Shown here in pieces: positions 61,651 through 64,000 of a stretch of 64,000 nt of DNA. Location: the NCBI RefSeq assembly GCF_003584135.1, contig NZ_QXFI01000024.1, positions 1 to 64,000 of the forward strand, in the 5' to 3' direction. A program made the position numbers and the translations under genes. Positions within the stretch are counted from its first letter, which is position 1. Each line of letters begins with the position of its first letter. The stretch is from Flagellimonas pelagia. GTDB lineage: Bacteria > Bacteroidota > Bacteroidia > Flavobacteriales > Flavobacteriaceae. Under the pieces are notes generated by a model. The model saw only the letters and a program-made list of their open reading frames with translations, was not told the origin of the DNA and searched no databases.

Positions 61651-63581
61651 AAAAGAAAAAACTACAGCTACGGGAGCTAAAAGGGAAACAGTCCACTGTA
61701 ATTTCAGCAACCGAAAAAAAGCTCAAAACCTATTTACCGGCAATTTTCAGCTTTGTGATGCTCATAGTTGGTATTGCCATTGACTATTTCGATGCCTTTC
61801 CTTTCTTTAAGGGATGGGTCAGGATTGTGTGGTACACGGTGGCTTACATCCCTGTTGGCTTTCCCGTCATCAAGGAGGGATGGGAAAGTATTAAAAATGG
61901 CGATTTCTTTACAGAATTTTTCCTGATGTCCATCGCAACCTTGGGAGCATTTGCCATAGGCGAATATCCAGAGGGCGTTGCCGTGATGTTGTTCTATGCC
62001 GTGGGCGAACTGTTCCAAAATGCTGCCGTAAACCGTGCCAAAGGAAACATTAGGGCACTTCTGGATGCACGACCGGACGAGGCATTGGTCTATCGTAATG
62101 GGGACTTCGTTTCCGTCAATCCCGAAACGGTCAATATTGGCGAGAAGATACAGGTACGGGTGGGCGAAAAAATCCCATTGGATGGCAAACTGCTATCAAA
62201 CAAAGCATCGCTCAATACAGCTGCCATTACTGGCGAAAGCAAACCCGACACCATAACACAGAACGAAAAAGTCTTTGCGGGAAGCATCAATCTCGACGGT
62301 GTCATCGAAGTAGAAACCACCAAGAAATTCAAGGACAGTTCCATCGCCCGTATTCTGGAGATGGTACAGAATGCCACGGCCCGGAAATCAAAGACCGAAT
62401 TATTTATTAGGAAGTTTGCACGGATTTATACGCCCATCGTGGTTTTCCTTGCTATCGGACTCACTTTGTTACCATACTTTTTTGTCGATGAATATGTGTT
62501 TAGGGATTGGCTATACCGAGCTTTAATTTTCTTGGTGATTTCCTGCCCTTGTGCCTTGGTCATTTCCATTCCACTGGGCTATTTCGGCGGTCTGGGTGCG
62601 GCATCGCGCAACGGAATCCTGTTCAAAGGTGCATCCTTTCTCGATGCAATGACCAAAGTGAATACTGTGGTGATGGACAAAACCGGAACCGTTACCAAAG
62701 GGGTCTTTAAGATTAAGGAAGTGATAAATACATCCGCTTTTGCGGAAGTGGAATTTATGAAATACCTGATGGCGATGGAAGAACAATCTACCCACCCCAT
62801 TGCAAAGGCAATTCTGGAATACAAAGCGGACGGTACTGATTTTAAGGCATCCGAAGTTTCTGAAGTTGCCGGTAAGGGATTAAAGGGCACAGTCAACCAT
62901 AAGCAGGTCTTGGTCGGCAACAAAGCATTGATGACTTCCAATAGTGTTGATGTTCCACCTGAAACCGATGTGATAGTCGAATCTATAGTGATGGTCGCCA
63001 TCGATGGAAAATTCGCAGGCTATGTGACCATTGCCGATGAACTTAAGGAAGACGCGCATCACACCATTCAACAGATTCGGGTGGCCGGAATAGCTAAAAT
63101 CATAATGCTCTCTGGAGACAAGGATTCCATAACCCAACAAGTTGCCAAGGAACTGAATATTGATTGGGCCAAAGGCGGCTTGCTACCCGAAGATAAGCTC
63201 AACGAGGTCGAAAAGCTCAAGGAACAACCTGAATCCACGGTAGCATTTATGGGCGACGGCATCAACGATGCACCCGTGCTCGCAGCCAGTGATGTGGGTA
63301 TTGCAATGGGTGGTTTGGGCAGCGATGTGGCCATAGAGACCGCAGACGTTATCATCCAGACCGACCAGCCGAGCAGGATGGCCCGAGGAATCCAAATTGG
63401 ACGCTCAACACGCCGTATCGTATGGCAAAATATTGGTCTTACTTTTGGGGTAAAAGGGATTTTTCTCATTTTGGGTGCCATCGGTTTGGCTACGATGTGG
63501 GAGGCTGTGTTTGCCGATGTAGGTGTTTCGTTCGTTGCCATTCTCAATGCAATACGTTTGCAAAAAATGAATTGGAAATAG
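61647..63581 (+). CDS. Zn/Cd/Pb-type P1B ATPase (ZntA/CadA-like), no HMA domain
   Basis: 644 residues. No N-terminal HMA domain; instead a Lys-rich start. Ion site CPC (Cys300-Pro-Cys302) in SCPCALVISIPLGYFGG, and TM8 has ADVGVSFVAILNAIRL, whose DxG marks subgroup IB-2 (Zn2+, Cd2+, Pb2+). Catalytic elements: TGES, DKTGT (Asp344), the STHPIAKAI motif and MGDGINDAPVLAASD. It exports the metal to the periplasm, where the CzcA-type fusion can carry it out of the cell. Overlaps the SpoIIAA-like gene by four bases. Confidence 0.95.
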   Translation: MKKKKLQLRELKGKQSTVISATEKKLKTYLPAIFSFVMLIVGIAIDYFDAFPFFKGWVRIVWYTVAYIPVGFPVIKEGWESIKNGDFFTEFFLMSIATLGAFAIGEYPEGVAVMLFYAVGELFQNAAVNRAKGNIRALLDARPDEALVYRNGDFVSVNPETVNIGEKIQVRVGEKIPLDGKLLSNKASLNTAAITGESKPDTITQNEKVFAGSINLDGVIEVETTKKFKDSSIARILEMVQNATARKSKTELFIRKFARIYTPIVVFLAIGLTLLPYFFVDEYVFRDWLYRALIFLVISCPCALVISIPLGYFGGLGAASRNGILFKGASFLDAMTKVNTVVMDKTGTVTKGVFKIKEVINTSAFAEVEFMKYLMAMEEQSTHPIAKAILEYKADGTDFKASEVSEVAGKGLKGTVNHKQVLVGNKALMTSNSVDVPPETDVIVESIVMVAIDGKFAGYVTIADELKEDAHHTIQQIRVAGIAKIIMLSGDKDSITQQVAKELNIDWAKGGLLPEDKLNEVEKLKEQPESTVAFMGDGINDAPVLAASDVGIAMGGLGSDVAIETADVIIQTDQPSRMARGIQIGRSTRRIVWQNIGLTFGVKGIFLILGAIGLATMWEAVFADVGVSFVAILNAIRLQKMNWK

Positions 63582-63660
63582 CAAAAATGTTAACCTTTAA
63601 CAAATTACAAGCCCAAAACTGGATTAAATCTTAATTAACGATAACAAAACCATTAATAAT

Positions 63661-64000
63661 ATGAAAGACAAGGAAAAACACAGCAAAGACGATGGCCACA
63701 ACCACGACCACGGCGGCATCTTCGGCAAAAACACCGAACTCTATTTTGCTATTTTAAGCGGGGTCACACTAATTACGGGTTTCCTATTGGAGAAATTTAC
63801 CGGGGTTTCAGAAAACATTCCTTTTTGGCTCTATATTGCGGCCTACTTTTTCGGTGGCTATTTTACCTTGAAGGAGGCCATCGTCAAGATTTCCAAGGGC
63901 GGATTTGAAATCGATTTCCTGATGCTGGTCGCAGCTGCAGGAGCCGCCTATTTGGGCGAATGGGCAGAAGGTGCCTTGTTGCTGTTCCTGTTTAGTTTGG
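63661..64000 (+). CDS. Second P1B-type heavy-metal ATPase, cut by the window end
   Basis: ATG 63661 opens a frame that is still open at 64000 (113 full codons). The N-terminus is Lys/His/Asp-rich (DDGHNHDHGG), as in transporters that collect divalent metal without an HMA domain, and is followed by membrane helices of the P1B type (FAILSGVTLITGFLLEKF, YIAAYFFGGYFTLKEAIVKI) and EIDFLMLVAAAGAAYLGEW. The catalytic part lies beyond the window. It begins 79 bases after the ZntA-like gene. Confidence 0.85.
   Translation, partial: MKDKEKHSKDDGHNHDHGGIFGKNTELYFAILSGVTLITGFLLEKFTGVSENIPFWLYIAAYFFGGYFTLKEAIVKISKGGFEIDFLMLVAAAGAAYLGEWAEGALLLFLFSL

Noticed and set aside
1..64000. Search for CRISPR arrays, tRNA/rRNA genes, complete insertion sequences and integrases
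   Set aside because: No evenly spaced repeats, no cloverleaf-like CCA-ending segments in the gaps and no transposase or integrase motifs were seen by eye; a small RNA gene could still be missed.

Overview
The window looks like a chromosomal stretch of a marine-type member of the Bacteroidota, most likely family Flavobacteriaceae. Three things support this: two SusC/SusD outer-membrane nutrient loci, each with its own FecI-type sigma factor and FecR-type anti-sigma factor; promoters of the Bacteroidota form TAnnTTTG; and weak Shine-Dalgarno signals in front of A-rich starts. I see no rRNA, tRNA, CRISPR array or complete insertion sequence.

Layout. (1) 1-12.9 kb is a copper-handling island on the + strand. 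It holds the end of an RND efflux adaptor carrying a DUF3347 domain, a multicopper oxidase with a CopB-like tail, an APC permease, a DUF3347 lipoprotein, a haem-binding-domain protein, small membrane proteins, an NTF2-like protein, a PepSY protein, an AraC-type regulator with a metal-binding-like CxxC head, two small HMA proteins, a DUF305 protein and the Cu+ ATPase CopA. (2) 13.5-27.9 kb is a glycan-type SusCD locus: sigma, anti-sigma, SusC, SusD, PIG-L deacetylase, sugar MFS transporter, ROK kinase, a PcRGLX/YetA-like lyase and an SLC13 permease. (3) 28.0-30.3 kb holds an AbiE-type toxin-antitoxin pair behind a long palindromic operator. It is followed by a second copy of the end of the copper island, made of a cut-off HMA gene plus a full-length DoxX-like gene. 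(4) 30.6-49.0 kb is a second SusCD locus, mostly on the - strand. Its cargo is peptide-directed: gamma-glutamyltransferase, M14 carboxypeptidase, alanine/glycine symporter, two amidohydrolases, a class V aminotransferase/desulfurase-like enzyme and an N-formylglutamate-amidohydrolase-like protein. (5) 49.1-52.6 kb is AT-rich and gene-poor. It holds a TauE/SafE exporter, an Lrp/AsnC regulator, a lipoprotein and what look like gene remnants, one of them frameshifted at its signal peptide. (6) 52.6-64.0 kb is a divalent-metal island: a CzcA-type RND pump fused to its own TolC-like channel, its adaptor, a PII-like protein, a Fur-family regulator, two SpoIIAA-like proteins, a SHOCT protein, a membrane-anchored AlbA-domain protein and two consecutive P1B ATPases, the second cut by the window end.

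Working together, as inferred: island 1 would oxidise, chaperone and pump Cu(I). Island 6 would move Zn/Cd/Co-type ions from cytoplasm to periplasm (P-type ATPases) and on out of the cell (RND-TolC fusion), under a Zur-like regulator. The two SusCD loci bring oligosaccharide and peptide substrates across the outer membrane, each sensed through its own sigma/anti-sigma pair. All function calls come from reading translated sequence by eye; no database search was run.
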